DNA of 64,000 bases, from NCBI GenBank assembly GCA_949752735.1, contig OX457046.1, positions 36,992,507 through 37,056,506 on the forward strand. The letters are read 5' to 3'. Positions 1 to 34,265 of the stretch are shown here, piece by piece (positions within the stretch are counted from its first letter, which is position 1; each line of letters starts with the position of its first letter). The stretch is from Lumbricus terrestris. Its lineage: Eukaryota; Annelida; Clitellata; Crassiclitellata; Lumbricidae. Below the pieces are notes generated by a model. It made no database searches. It was not told the DNA's origin and saw only the letters and a program-made list of their open reading frames with translations. The translations under genes and the position numbers were made by a program.

Positions 1-215
1 AAAACAAACCACCGCTGTGGTCGATTTATATAGAAAAAAGAGACTCAGAGTCAGGGTATACAGTAAATTAACACCTTCACTGTTTGCACTTTGGCAGTGC
101 CAGTCCCAGGCCTGGATAAAGAGGAGGGCGACGTTGATGATACGTAACTTACCAAAAAGAGAACAGTAAAGTGATATCGTTAAACCCATAGAGGTGTGTT
201 ATATAATTAATATAT
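1..215. other. Upstream TRPC-side DNA
   Basis: No coding signal. Positions 85-145 carry a dispersed repeat (TGCCAGTGCCAGTCCCAGG type) also seen at 5543-5595, 41690-41750 and 48095-48140. Probably intron of the channel gene because its N-terminal exons are not in the window. Confidence 0.45.
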
Positions 216-637
216 CACTAGAGAGAGTATCAAGTCTCTATATTGAAGTCGGTCTAATTCGTGCCGACCAATCACATCATATCTGTCTAAAGTTGTGCCG
301 ACCAATCATAGGCGATTTCTCATACCGACCAATCACAGTCTTACAACATCGATCAGGAAAATAAATAAAATAATATCAACATTTTTATAATGATTCGAAC
401 ATGTCGATGTTTTCTTGTGAATATTGCAGTTTTCTTGCAATATTCACAAGTTAACATCGACATGTCCGAATTATACAAATGTTGATATTATTTTAGTTGT
501 TTTTCTAGATCGAAGTTGTAAGACTGTGATTGGTCGGTACGAGAAATCGCATATGATTGGTCGTTTTGAATTAGATCGACGTTAATTTATGACTTCACAT
601 CTGACTGCAGGGCAGGTAGTCGGCATACTCTCTAGTG
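216..637. mobile_element. Foldback (long palindromic) MITE
   Basis: Two arms of about 210 bp form an imperfect inverted repeat with the centre near 430 (CTTGTGAATATTGCA facing TGCAATATTCACAAG). The ends are CACTAGAGAG and CTCTCTAGTG. The left arm has three GACCAATCA motifs and the right arm two in the opposite sense. No clear target duplication. No coding capacity. Confidence 0.7.
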
Positions 638-732
638 CTAATGTTAGCCTATACATGTAATACATCTCAATGGTTAAACCCCTACGATCTCTTCGCCCTT
701 TGGTTATATGCCACTAAATTAACTAATGGTGT

Positions 733-797
733 GGACATTGCACAAATCCATTTAGAACTGCACATTTTGTGTACAACTGCACGTTAAAAAAGCACTG
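733..797 (-). mobile_element. Truncated copy of the GTGCAGTTGTACAC hAT-MITE family
   Basis: The reverse complement reads TTTTTTAACGTGCAGTTGTA and on through CAAAATGTGCAGTTCTAAATG, the left half of the elements at 19241, 24894 and 25198. The right half is missing. Confidence 0.65.
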
Positions 798-799
798 GT

Positions 800-1660
800 G
801 TCATAGGTGCAATCACGTCCTAAAAGTTGGGGGGGGGGCATAATGAATCACGTCCTAAAAGTTGGGGGACCATAATAATAAAGTTAGGGGACCACTCAAA
901 AGTTGGGGGGACGCGTGCCGTGGGTCCCATAGGGTGGTTGCGCCTATGACTGGTGTGAAACACGGTAGGCTACACCAAAGATTTTACCAGGAAGGAAGTT
1001 GGGTTACTTAAAGGATGTTGGCTGGCCAAAGTGAGAAAGAGTTCGCGCAAGGGCTTCTGGTCAATCCATGGTCTCTCAGGTTCTCAGCGAAATGTTCCTA
1101 TTTTAGTAGGCTAGAATTAATATCAAAATTACAATAGCTGTACAGTGTACACATTATTTAAACCGAGAGATGGACACCAAATTGACCAAAGACCGTTTAT
1201 TCACAAGACTGGAAGCTTTTTAATTTAACGTCGCTGTAGGCCTACAAATTTTGGACGATAATCGGGGTTCCGGAAGTTTTTCGCGTATTGTTTACAAAAT
1301 AAAAGCATTCAATTAATTACATCTGAAGGCAGAACTGGGTCACTGAACTTTCGCAACTGTTTCTCTCTTCTTCTATACCTTGCCTCGTGTTGTCGAAAGT
1401 TTCCGGTCTGCTTCTTTGGATATACGGATGGAAACGGAAATTTTGATGGTGTAGCTCAAGTCTTTATAAAAGCAAAGGTCGTGACCTCCAGGAGGTCTCT
1501 CTCTCCATCGTCTAAACGTCGCAGATGATGTTTGGCAGAGACAAAAGACAAAAGACAAAAGACAAGAGACGATCGAGGAGGAGCAATGGACAATGTGCTT
1601 CTGGTTGGAGTTGTTTTGATGCAGAACAGATAGGGATAATTGAATAGGAGCGAGGAAGAC
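800..1660. other. Non-coding DNA with a short G-rich duplication
   Basis: Positions 805-925 hold two copies of CACGTCCTAAAAGTTGGGG and a third partial one. No exon seen elsewhere in the stretch. Confidence 0.4.
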
Positions 1661-1965
1661 GGGACTCTTGTGAGGAGGAAGAGGAGGCGGAGGAGGAGGA
1701 GGAGAGGGCGAGGAGGAGGAGAAGGAGAAGTAGGAGGAGAAGAAGAAGGAGGGAGAGGAGGAGGAGATAGAGGATGAGGAGATAGAGGATGAGGAGAAGA
1801 GAGAGAAGGAGATGAGGGTAAAGGGAAAGGAGGAGGAGGAGGAGGCATAGTACTATGAGGAGAACGAGGAGGAGCTAGGAACGGGATGAGATTATGGGGA
1901 GGAGGAGATAGAGATGGAGAAGAAAGAGGAGGCGAGGGAGGACGAGGTCCGGGGTTGAGGAGGAG
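1660..1965. repeat. Purine-rich GGA/GAGGA tract
   Basis: About 300 bp almost entirely A and G on the plus strand (GGAGGAGGAGGAGAGGGCGA and similar). A polypurine-polypyrimidine tract capable of triplex formation in principle. Confidence 0.8.
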
Positions 1966-2019
1966 TAGTAGCTATCGAAAAGAGATTCTTCCATTGTTCT
2001 GTCTTCCATCAGATACTGC

Positions 2020-2175
2020 ATGGACAAAAAAGACACAAGTTAGACCAGCTTAGACTGAGATATCGCAGTATGCAATGCGACTGGTATGCCTGTATACGTG
2101 TATCCTATCCCATTGCTTACTGCGATATCTCAGATAAAATATCTAAGCTGGTCTAGGTTGTGTCTTTTTGTCCAG
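2020..2175. repeat. Imperfect inverted repeat, hairpin
   Basis: GACAAAAAAGACACAAGTTAG at the left pairs with the reverse complement near GTTGTGTCTTTTTGTCCAG at the right. AGATATCGCAGTATGCAATG faces CATTGCTTACTGCGATATCT. Loop about 20 bp. May be a small foldback element. Confidence 0.65.
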
Positions 2176-2744
2176 TATTTTTTTCTATCGCATGTTATAT
2201 CCCATCATATACTATCCTATCTATCTTATCTTATTCTATATCATCTTATTAGGTCCTGTCTTATCTCGTTCTCTCCTATCCTATATTTTTCCCATCACAT
2301 CTTATCTTCATCCCAGCACAAACTACATTTTTTAAAATCTTATCTTCTCTCTCCCATAAAATCATTTTCTTGACTCATCTTTTCTTTCGCGTCCAATTAT
2401 AGGCGCTATAACCCTAATCGTCATGCACTCTATAGAGTTGGAATCGACCCAATGCAGTCAATGCTTCTGCAGAGAGATCTTCTTCCAAATCCTCTTTGCC
2501 ACTCCTTGGCCTCTGGTCGAAGGTAGAGCTGCTGTCAGGCTGTGGGTGATTCCATCCAGGTGCAATCCATCTGCCATCGACAATGTTTATACCTTAATTC
2601 TTGAATCCACCTCCTCCTCCTCCTCCTTACCTCTACGTCTTGGCTGAACTTCGGTCGTTTACAGGACGTAATGTCGACGATTTTCTGCATTGACGTCAAG
2701 TCTAACGCAGGTCTGCCTCTCTCTTGTATACCAGAGCAATCGCT

Positions 2745-3254
2745 GTCTCACTCTCACTCTCTCCCTCTCTCTCTCCCTCCCTCTCTCTCTCCCTCTCTCT
2801 ATCTGTCTGACTGTTTCTCTCTGTTTCTCTCTCTGTGTGTCTCTCTCTCCCCCTATATCTCTCTCTGTCTGTCTGTCTCTCCCTCTCTCTTTCTCCCTCT
2901 CTCTCTATTTCTCTCTCTCTCTTTCTCTCTCTGTGTGTCTCTCTTTCCCTCTCTCTCTGTCTCTCTGTCTCCCTCTCTCCCTCTCTTCCCCCTCCCTCTC
3001 TTTCTGTGTCTCTCTCTGCCTCTGTCTGTCTGCTTGTCTCTATCTCTGTCTGTCTGCCTGACTGTCTCTGTCTCTCTGTCCGTCTCTCTCTCTGCCTCTT
3101 TGTCTGCCTGACTGTCTCTGTCTCTGTTTCTCAGTCTCTCTCTATATATATATATGTATATTATATATATGTATGTATAAATGTACTCATGCATATGTGT
3201 ACATAGGTTACTGTACATACGTAAACACACACACGCACACACACACACACACAT
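2745..3254. repeat. CT/CTGT microsatellite followed by AT and CA runs
   Basis: Long CT-rich tract with CTGT interruptions to 3145, then a TATATA block and a CA run at 3223-3254. Open frames here are a by-product of the simple repeat. Confidence 0.9.
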
Positions 3255-4650
3255 GTCTTATACTGCGTTGCATGTGCGCCTGTGCGACGCCAATAAATGC
3301 CACATGCGCGCACTTGTTTCTTTTTAAATCATATAATTGTTATATACGGGAAGTATCGTTATTGTATCCTTGGAATATTATTGTCTTCAAGTGCGTTCCA
3401 ATAAAGAGGAAGTAGAGTCACGATATTGGTTTCGATTGCCACAATCATTCAGAATTTTTCTAAATTTTTCTTTACAGCACCATGCGTTGTTGTAAAAATG
3501 AACAATAATTATTTTATATTAATAAAACTTAGAAAAAAACATCAGCAGATTTGCTAAATTGCGTGCACGCGCGAGAGGGTGCAAATGAGAATGGCTGGAG
3601 AACAAGGAGACAAAAAATTAGAAGACCAAAGAGTCATGATCATTGTTAATGATTCTGCAAAAACATAGTCATAGAAAGTAGGCTACCACTGAAGAAGAAA
3701 ATATTCGCCTATCGCAAATTTCTGAATCCAGCAATTAGGCCTACTGCTAACGAATGAGATGAACAAAAACAAAATGCGTGACGCCTAATATTGAATATAA
3801 TCGACGAAACTGATCCATAGAACCGCAGAATCCCCGCCTCAACCCCCCCGCCCCACAGATTCCCCTCTCCAACCTTCGGTACAGCTGGCCTCTCGCGTGC
3901 ATGCCATTCTCGCAAATCGTCGGAAACGCTCGTAAAGTTCCCACTCGTTTTTCGCCACTCGCAGCCCCATAATTCCCTCGTTATCTGTAGTTTATATACC
4001 CACCCTCCTCCTTCTCCCCATCCACGTGGTCTAATTGTGCAAGTAATTTTTCTTCTCTGTTTTTCTGATCAGGAAAAAGCGGCAAAGATAACAGCTCGCT
4101 GGAAGAAACTGACGCTGAAACGCGACGCCAGCGTCGAAACAACGGACAGCATCGTTAGCCATTTTCCAATTGATGAATTATTATTATTCTGTTTTCGCGA
4201 CTTGTACCAAGAGACTCGGATCCACTTGGCTTCCGTGCTGCCTGATTTACTAGGCGTTAGATTCACGCGGCGCGAAAACCTGTAACGATAAGCTTACTTT
4301 CAACACAGTTGATTGTTTCCATGCTGCTTCCTTGAATCGCTGTTCCTACACTTGCTCCTGTTCCTACACTCGCTTCTGTTCCTACACTTGTTCCTGTTCT
4401 TCGCATTCTTGTTCTTCCGGTTCTTCTTGGTCTGAATGTTGTTGCCAATGTTTGAAAATCATGTTTACGAATACCTACAATCCTACATGTACATTGTTGT
4501 ACATGCAATGTTTAGCCTAAAGTGTATAGACAAGGAAGTGCCTGAGCGCTCATCACTTCTCCAGGCTCTGCTGCCCAAATAAGTGGCAGGACGACGTGGA
4601 AGCCAGTGGATCTTGCTTTGGGCAGAGAACTCATCATCAACATCGTCGAC
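3255..4650. other. Non-coding DNA before the first TRPC exon
   Basis: No exon identified. A short open stretch at 4073-4285 follows TTTTTCTGATCAG but resembles no ankyrin or other TRPC segment. Positions 4340-4400 hold an 18-bp repeat (TGTTCCTACACTTGCTCC). Confidence 0.4.
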
Positions 4651-4654
4651 GTAA

Positions 4655-4660
4655 TTGTCG

Positions 4661-4719
<59 letters not shown>

Positions 4720-4901
4720 GACGTCGTCGTCGTCGTCGTCACCACCACCACCACAGCCACCACCACCACAGCCACCATCACCATCACCATCACCACCACC
4801 GCCGCCGCCACCACCACCACCACCACCACCACCACCACCACCACCACCACCACCACCACCACCACCACCACCACCACCACCACCACCACCACCACCACCA
4901 C
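4655..4901. repeat. ATC/GTC/ACC trinucleotide array
   Basis: ATC run at 4661-4717, then GTC and a long ACC run to 4901, ending 25 bp before the first TRPC exon of the window. Open in five or six frames and not coding. Confidence 0.92.
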
Positions 4902-4925
4902 CAATGTACCCGTTGTTCTCTGTAG

Positions 4926-27158
<22,233 letters not shown>

Positions 27159-27450
27159 CCTAAGCGGAAACGTTATGTCGTATGCGCGTCGGGTCGGTTC
27201 GAGTCTGCTTGAATTGCAAACATACCACACACGTTGCTTAAGTTTTAAGATCCCGGCCCAAATGTTCTTAATAGGCCTAATTATAAGACTTGCATCGTTT
27301 ATACGTATAGAACATTGATACAATCTGTGTTCGTTCGATCTAATAACAAGAGTACTTCCGGTAGACGTGATCAGACCTAGGCATATATATAATGATATAT
27401 ACATATAAAATTATATGATATATATATTATATATAGACCTATTATATATA
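27159..27450. other. TRPC 3' UTR and flank
   Basis: Follows the TRPC stop. No AATAAA in the first 300 bp; a TATATA block lies at 27384-27450. Confidence 0.4.
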
Positions 27451-27451
27451 T

Positions 27452-27688
27452 AGGGGAGTCCTCTTAGTTCCTTTTGCTCGTACTACTACCATGAAGGATC
27501 GAGCCTTTTCTGTGGTTGGACCAGTGGTCTGGAATGGCCTTCCTTTTGAGCTACGCCTACACCCTGGGACTCTACCAGGATCCTTCCTTACTAAACTTAA
27601 AACTGTTCTTTTTGTGCGCGCTGGAGTTGGGAGCGCTTCTGAGTAGTTTTTCTTGAAGGAGCGCTATATAAATGTCCGAATGAATGAA

Positions 27689-27690
<2 letters not shown>
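27452..27690 (+). mobile_element. CR1/L2-like LINE 3' end, near-identical to 10688-10930
   Basis: About 235 bp that read as the reverse complement of 10690-10930 with very few differences by eye, including the hairpin tail and ATGA run. 5'-truncated. Confidence 0.82.
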
Positions 27691-27719
<29 letters not shown>

Positions 27720-27889
27720 TCCGAGAAGTCAACGTCTTATTGGGAAGAGGGCGTTAGGCCTAGGCCTGCTTCGTCGTGAGACTATTCCGACTAACCTCCG
27801 CTAGACTAGGCCACAATAATGCTAGGCTACCTCAGTGGACTGGGCTTGGCGAATGCACAATCGCGCCATACAACAGATTGCGCTTTCTC

Positions 27890-28045
27890 TAAATAATAAT
27901 TATAGGTTTCTCTGCACTGTCTGCAGACAGACGGGCGGGCAGGCAGGCAGAGTTCCCGAAGTAGACCAGACAGTTATTCCCTCCGTCGGCCTCCGAGTAG
28001 GGATCTTGTAGGCTGGCGGCGCTATATAAACTTCGATTGATTGAG
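27890..28045 (+). repeat. LINE tail fragment
   Basis: GGCGGCGCTATATAAACTTCG with GATTGATTG tail, preceded by a CCTCCGAGTAGGGATCTTG hairpin arm. Confidence 0.5.
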
Positions 28046-28420
28046 AGGTTGCTGTAGGCCAATCCTCTAGAGAGATCCACTAAAACTGCAGATTTTTATT
28101 GAAAAGAAACACAACCCGATAACATATTAACCTCTTTTTTGTTCATTTTCACGTAAGGTTTACATTTTCCATTAACAACTCAATCTCGTTTTTTCAACGC
28201 AAAATCCAAGAATATCAACACAGCTTCGACAGATAAAATCAAAAACAACAATAGCCATGTATTGGCAACGGACCAATTCTTTAATGAGCGTCGAATACAA
28301 CCGAATTATTTGAAAACATTAATTATAACAATCTTTGTGACTTTGTTTCTCTTTAACCTAATGGGTTCGAAGTTCATCATCTCCGTCTCAACTGCATTGG
28401 ATGTGTCGTGTGCGCGTGCA

Positions 28421-28607
28421 CAGTGGCGGCGCCAGGATTTCAGTTTTTTTTTGGGGGGGGGGATTTTCCATTTTCGTCCACTAAAATTTCAGACGACCTT
28501 TTTTAGTCATCCGGTCGAAAATCGTGAAAATATTTCAATTTTGCATGTAAAAAACCCGGATGGTGTTTTTACGGGGGGGGGCTTATAGCTCCTTAGCGCC
28601 GCCACTG
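28421..28607. mobile_element. MITE, CAGTGGCGGCGCCAGG family
   Basis: 187 bp with ends CAGTGGCGGCGCC and GGCGCCGCCACTG type, flanked by CGCGTGCA and CGCGTGCG (7 of 8). Same family as 19807-19985. Confidence 0.78.
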
Positions 28608-28619
28608 CGCGTGCGCAGT

Positions 28620-31600
28620 GGATCGGATGACTAAAAGTCGATATTAGGTCTAATTGTAAACACGCAGAGCGCGAGTCTTAAGTTTGCGAAATTTTGATAA
28701 TTACAATCAATCAACACACTTAGGAATTCTAATTTCATTCTGCCATTAGGCTAATATATTCTCCATGTTTAATGCAGCATCAACAACACTTCCGCTAGAC
28801 GTGACGTATCTAGGTCAAAGGGTCATTCAGATGTCGAGCCAGTTTATTCGAATAATTTTTTTTAAAGTTAATATTAATTCAACAGCAATGACCATTCCCA
28901 GCGCTAGATAATATAGGCCTACGCTGTGGTCTAGATTTTAGAGCACCTAGCGTAGCCAACCAATAGCTGACGCGCTGAAGACAGAAGATTGGAGGATTTA
29001 CCCTAATCTATCAGGGACCCATTCGGCTCAACAAGAAAGCTAGACAAAGTAGGCCTAAAAACCGAATACCAAGTGGAAAATAAACTCGCCTCATGAAAGG
29101 AAAAAACGATTTGGAATGCAACTGGATAGAAACAAGTTTCTCACTTAGGCTTAGGCCTAAGTCAATTTCAACTAAACAATTCACAGGTCAAATCGAACGT
29201 CCGCGTGCGTGATGCTCCTCAACAAGGCAACGCAGCTCACAACAAAAACCCAAAAGGCATCACTAATTTATGTCAAACCTATTAGGTTATTAAATGTCCA
29301 ATGCAAACAAGACCATTTCAAACATTTCCAGCGCTTGAACCAGGCTAGAACTATCGTCAAGGTCGACCGAAGAAGCGCGTTATTTATACTGCGCCAATAG
29401 TCAGCATGCACAGCAACCTTGCGCTATATAAACTCAGACTGCCGCAAAAACCTTTAAAGCCGGAACTTCCCGGAAGCAGACGAGCAAATCCGGAAAAACT
29501 CGAGAAGCAGAAAACGCAAGCAAACAGCGATAAACATTTTCGCATTGATATTCGAGCATTATATTAATGCCAAAAGATTTGTTTGAACAAAACTTGGATA
29601 ATTATATTATTTAACTACGCTAATAATCGTAGTTTAATAAATATTAATAACCAAACCGCCACGAAAGGTCGTCAATACTCAACATTGCCGTGGACTGTAG
29701 TTTCCGTATAAATCGGCTGCAACGCACGAAAACTGTTTATTGAAATTTTAACCCCTTTAAAAATTAGTTTTGATCTGGAATTTTATCAGTTAGCAGTGCA
29801 GTAAATTGTTATGGATATGTCCGGAACGAAACACGTTGGGCCTCCGAATCCAGAAAACTTAATTGTATCTAAACTTGGCCTATGCATAATTATATAAATG
29901 TTATTTTACGAAGCTTTCATGGCACTGTATTATAAGTCGGAAATAAGGCATCCAAGGTTTCGTGTCGTTCATTTGATTCCCCAAAAGCGACTAACCTAAA
30001 TCCAGAAATAAACTGCCAATCCAATCCATCCCACCCGCATCAATAAAAACAAAGAATTCACACAATACTTTATCCCATGTAAGGAACAACAACAACATAT
30101 TTGGTACAGATGATCAAAGACCGGCAATGTTACCACATCGTTTCGACTAAATCTTTGCATAAAAATATACACTTGCAGTCGACCAACGAAAAGGTCATTC
30201 AAAAATATTCACAGATCAAAACGTCCATAGCAATATCTACAATTTGTACAGCTGCACAACTCACAACCGAGTCGCAATTTGTACAGCAAAGATCCCGATC
30301 AGCAATGGTTTGTCAGTACATCGTATAAATTCGGACTTGCACATACTTGGTAAATTCAGACTCGGACATACTTGACAACAATGGGTACAAATTGTATACG
30401 ACAATAAAGATGATAACGAATACAACTGATGCAAATTCTTACTAACATAACTTTAACCTAACATGGTCACATAAACTACCAGTATACTCACTATATTCAC
30501 TATAACTTCATACACGAAGATGGGATAACTATCACATATTTTGCGCATACCTTCATTGGCTAAGCCTCGAACTTCACACTCTTAAAGATGGGATAATTAT
30601 CACATATTTCATACGCATTTCCATTAGCGACCCGTGCAGATTCCGGGTTTTTGTGCCAGAAAGTCGCAAACTGGACTTCATCATCTGGTGTTTTGTATCG
30701 CTGGACAATTCTGCACTTTATTTCCAGATTCAAATAATGGTCAGAAAATTGAAATACCTAATTCTATCATGCTACCACTACATAAGCACCTGTCACCAAA
30801 AGAGCCATAAGGGTCAGACTTTAAGAAAATAAGCTGCAGTTCAAGAAAAGCCTTGAAATGCTGAACGCAAAAGGCATGCATTAAAGTGGCCAGCATGATA
30901 AGACTTTATGATTATATCACGCAAAACAAATGCAACAACTTACTCTACCCGGTATTACAACCTAATCTTTCACAGACTTCAAACTTGCTCCGGAGTTTTA
31001 TCTCAGGTGATTAAATCCAGCGCCTGTGTAAGAATCTCTGCATCTCAAAATCGTGCACCAGGAGCTAAAACTGCTGTTCTCTAACAACTTACTAATCTCC
31101 TATACTAAAACTAGAAGCTGACACAGCACCTGTAGACACATTCTTCAGCTTCACAAGCCATGCACAACAACAAAAATATAAATACATAAAACATGAAATC
31201 CAGTTTTGAACATAAATATCTGCAATGGTTTCCGATTCAATTCACAATTCAATTCGTTAAAAAAATCTTGGCTTCAGACACGTAAGCTTCAAGTGCACGA
31301 GAATTGTTCGTTCGTAACTCGTTAATTTCAACTCGATTGCCAGCAAAGACAATGGTTTAGAGATTAGCATAAACAAGACAAAGCAAGCTTAAAATTAAAT
31401 ACAATAGACGCACGCACAAGAGACAGATGACTCGTGAAACAAAGCAACAAAGTATACATGCAGCAGACAGATATCTAATGATCAAGTAAGTACTAGGATC
31501 AGCAAAACAAGCAGATGGTTTTAAAACACTATATATGAATTTCTACCTTAGACTGACCATAGCAGTGATTTTGATTAATACCAAGATAACAGATGACAAT

Positions 31601-32460
31601 AATAACAATTTATATGGTGCCGTAACGCGGCCATACTGTTACACGGGCACCTCACAAACCACTAACTGCGGAATAAGCCTTGGCAATTCTCACCGTGACG
31701 ACAAAGTCAGGGCAAGAATTGCCAGGGGTGTTTGGGGGTTTCAACCTCCAGTCTTTCTTAGGACCCTACAGATAAGTCTTCTTTGCATACCCAACTCCAC
31801 ATGGATTTTTCACCCAGCCGTTATTTTACTATAATTCTCATACTACATACAGTACAGCCTCAATGCATAAGAAACTGTATCCATGAACCTGGATCAGATT
31901 ATGCAGAAATGAAGAATACAGCTGGCACAAGGTAAATGCATATGGATTTCTGAATACATGAACATTTGAAATGGTGGTGGAGTAAGTACATCCGAATGTA
32001 TATGCAGCAAAAGAGACCAGGAAAAAAACTTTTAAAAACATGTGCAGTAAGAAGCCAAAATAATTAACTAAAACACAGGTAGTACCTGGTAAAAAAACCA
32101 TAACTAATAGTGAGCAAATACGAGGTTGAGGCTAGACATGAGCACAAACCAAAAAACAAATATTAGTGAGCACAGGTGGTTCAATGAGCTGGAAGACGGG
32201 TGAGTAAGTTACAATGACAAAAAATGAGAAGCGAGTACATTCCAAACTTAAGTCACGTGTGCTAAGAAGTAAAGAAAACAGCGTACCGCAATTTAAAGTA
32301 ACATAGCACCACTTCCAGCATATTAATCCACGAGGTTCTGGCTAACTGCTGAGTGATACAACACATTGCACGTTCAGATCAGAAACCTTGCAGTAAGTAA
32401 TTCAGAAGATGTAAGTTCCACAAATGGACCATGAAACAAGAGATTACTAGAATTTCTTTG
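28620..32460. other. Intergenic DNA, no gene seen
   Basis: AT-rich, A-rich on the plus strand, few recognisable elements. A roughly 75-bp direct repeat near 30518-30610 (GATGGGATAACTATCACATA). No ORF above background in either strand. Confidence 0.45.
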
Positions 32461-32462
32461 AG

Positions 32463-32715
32463 GGGGGGGTTAGGGCAACTCTGGCACGAAGAGCTCATGG
32501 ATGCAGGGTCGCTTCCCACTACCCTCCCAAAGGTCCACTCTACCTTCCAATCAGCAGATGGAGTTGGTAAAATGAGTAGCAAGAAGTGATGAGTTGGCTG
32601 CGGACAGTTAAATTCGACTCCTGTAATAACTTCTGATCATCCGTCATACCATGAATTGTAATCATTGTGTGGTGTGTTTGAAATTAAATGAAGATTATCA
32701 TTATTATTACTACAG
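32463..32715 (+). mobile_element. Retroposon 3' end with ATT tail
   Basis: Homologous to 19738-20250 but without the nested MITE. Ends GAAGATTATCATTATTATTA. Confidence 0.6.
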
Positions 32716-33202
32716 TCCACTGAAGCGTGAATTACAGTACAATGTATCAAGTAAGCAGGGGTCCACAAACTCCAATTGCTTTTAAGATCATAACCTTTCT
32801 CGAAAAGCATTTCTTAACATAGCCTGATATGGTTCTAAAAATTCTCTGTCACCAGTGTTACTTATCCAGTCTCCAAAATATGCACAAGAATGCAAACAAC
32901 TCCAGAAAGATTCCATGTTCAGGGACTTGAATCAAAATTATCCAGAAAACACTTGTAACAAAAAGCAGCCAGTGAAAGGAATATGCAGGAATAGTTTGCC
33001 TCTGACTAAATTGGACATTGTCATGACACGACTTCAAAAAGATTAGGTTATGACACACACACACACACACAGTCGATTTGCTTGTCTGATCACGTCCTAA
33101 AGACAAAACATCGTCTGACGTCATTGCACTTTAAGACTATTTGGACAAGAAGCAATCAGTATCCCACACATTAAGCTGCACCATTTTACCCTTCATTCAT
33201 AC
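32716..33202. other. Intergenic DNA
   Basis: No feature beyond a short CA run at 33053-33070. Confidence 0.35.
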
Positions 33203-33633
33203 CATATGTGACCCATCTGCGCAAAACCCAGTCGTAAGTCGAATTTTTGACTTTTTAAGTTTAATGCACTGTTTTCAAAATGAACAAATTCTCTTTAAAA
33301 TGATACCAATTTTATCACTCTATCTTGATCCAAACTGAATTTATGGATGAAAAACTATTTGCATTATGGATACTATTTATCGACAAAAATGCATCTAAGT
33401 TGGCCTAATAATATAAATTGCAAATCATAACTTGCAAGAAATCATTCAAATAATACTCTTCAATGTTATCTTAACTCAAACTTTTTGATTATTTGCAAAA
33501 AAAGTATTTCAAAAATAATTTTCTGCATTAATCTAACAATTGGAAAATATTGACCTTGCTCTAGTTTTTGCTTGTTTTCTTGAAACGGAAATTTTCGACT
33601 TACGACTGGTTTTGCGCAGATGGGTCACATATG
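33203..33633. mobile_element. TIR element, CATATGTGACCCATCTGCG ends
   Basis: About 45-bp terminal inverted repeats: TGACCCATCTGCGCAAAACC at the left and GGTTTTGCGCAGATGGGTCA at the right, each bordered by CATATG. AT-rich interior with no ORF. Superfamily not assignable. Confidence 0.72.
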
Positions 33634-34039
33634 AACAAACTCTGCACCACTTTTAACTACCATCCAAGTTTTCCATCTCTTACTGCATATATGACATGAC
33701 ACACCAGGATTCACGAGAAATTCGTCAGTTCTTTGACGAAATCATAATAGAAAATACGACCTGACCAGAATGGTAAAAATTGCAATAAAGTCGTGCAAAA
33801 GCATTCTTCAAATCAACCACCAATGCTGACAATTATTACTGTTTCACCACAATTCTGTTACACGTATGCAAACTATAGATGCTGAAATAATATGGATTGA
33901 AGACTGTAGCAAAAATAAATTTAACATAATAAATTTACGTGATTTGTGTCTACAATTCAACCGATGTTTTCTCAAGGCACAGAAACCGTAAGGAAGTATT
34001 CTGAACTTGTCTTAAACTCCCCAATTGGAGAATTCAACA

Positions 34040-34265
34040 TTCATTCATTCATTAGACGCATTTATATAGCGCCTCTTCAAGAGGGCTACTCAGAGGCATG
34101 GCCAAATAAAACTGTCTTAAGATGAGAGAGGAAATCCTGAGAAGCGGTGGGTCAGAGGAAGAACGTTCCAGGTTGAGGGTTCTACCACCGAGAAAGCACG
34201 GTTCTGCATAGTGGAAGTTCGAGCAAAAGGGACTGAGAGCAGACTTTGTTTAGTGACAAGTACTG
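34040..34265 (-). mobile_element. LINE 3' end fragment
   Basis: ATTCATTCATTCATTAGACG, the hairpin tail TATAGCGCCTCTTCAAGAGG and remains of the reverse-transcriptase C-terminus (reverse complement of GAGCAAAAGGGACTGAGAGC). Confidence 0.65.

Noticed and set aside
4037..4285. 82-codon ORF after TTTTTCTGATCAG as an upstream TRPC exon
   Set aside because: The translation (EKAAKITARWKKLTLKRDAS) has no ankyrin character and ends in a stop without a convincing donor.
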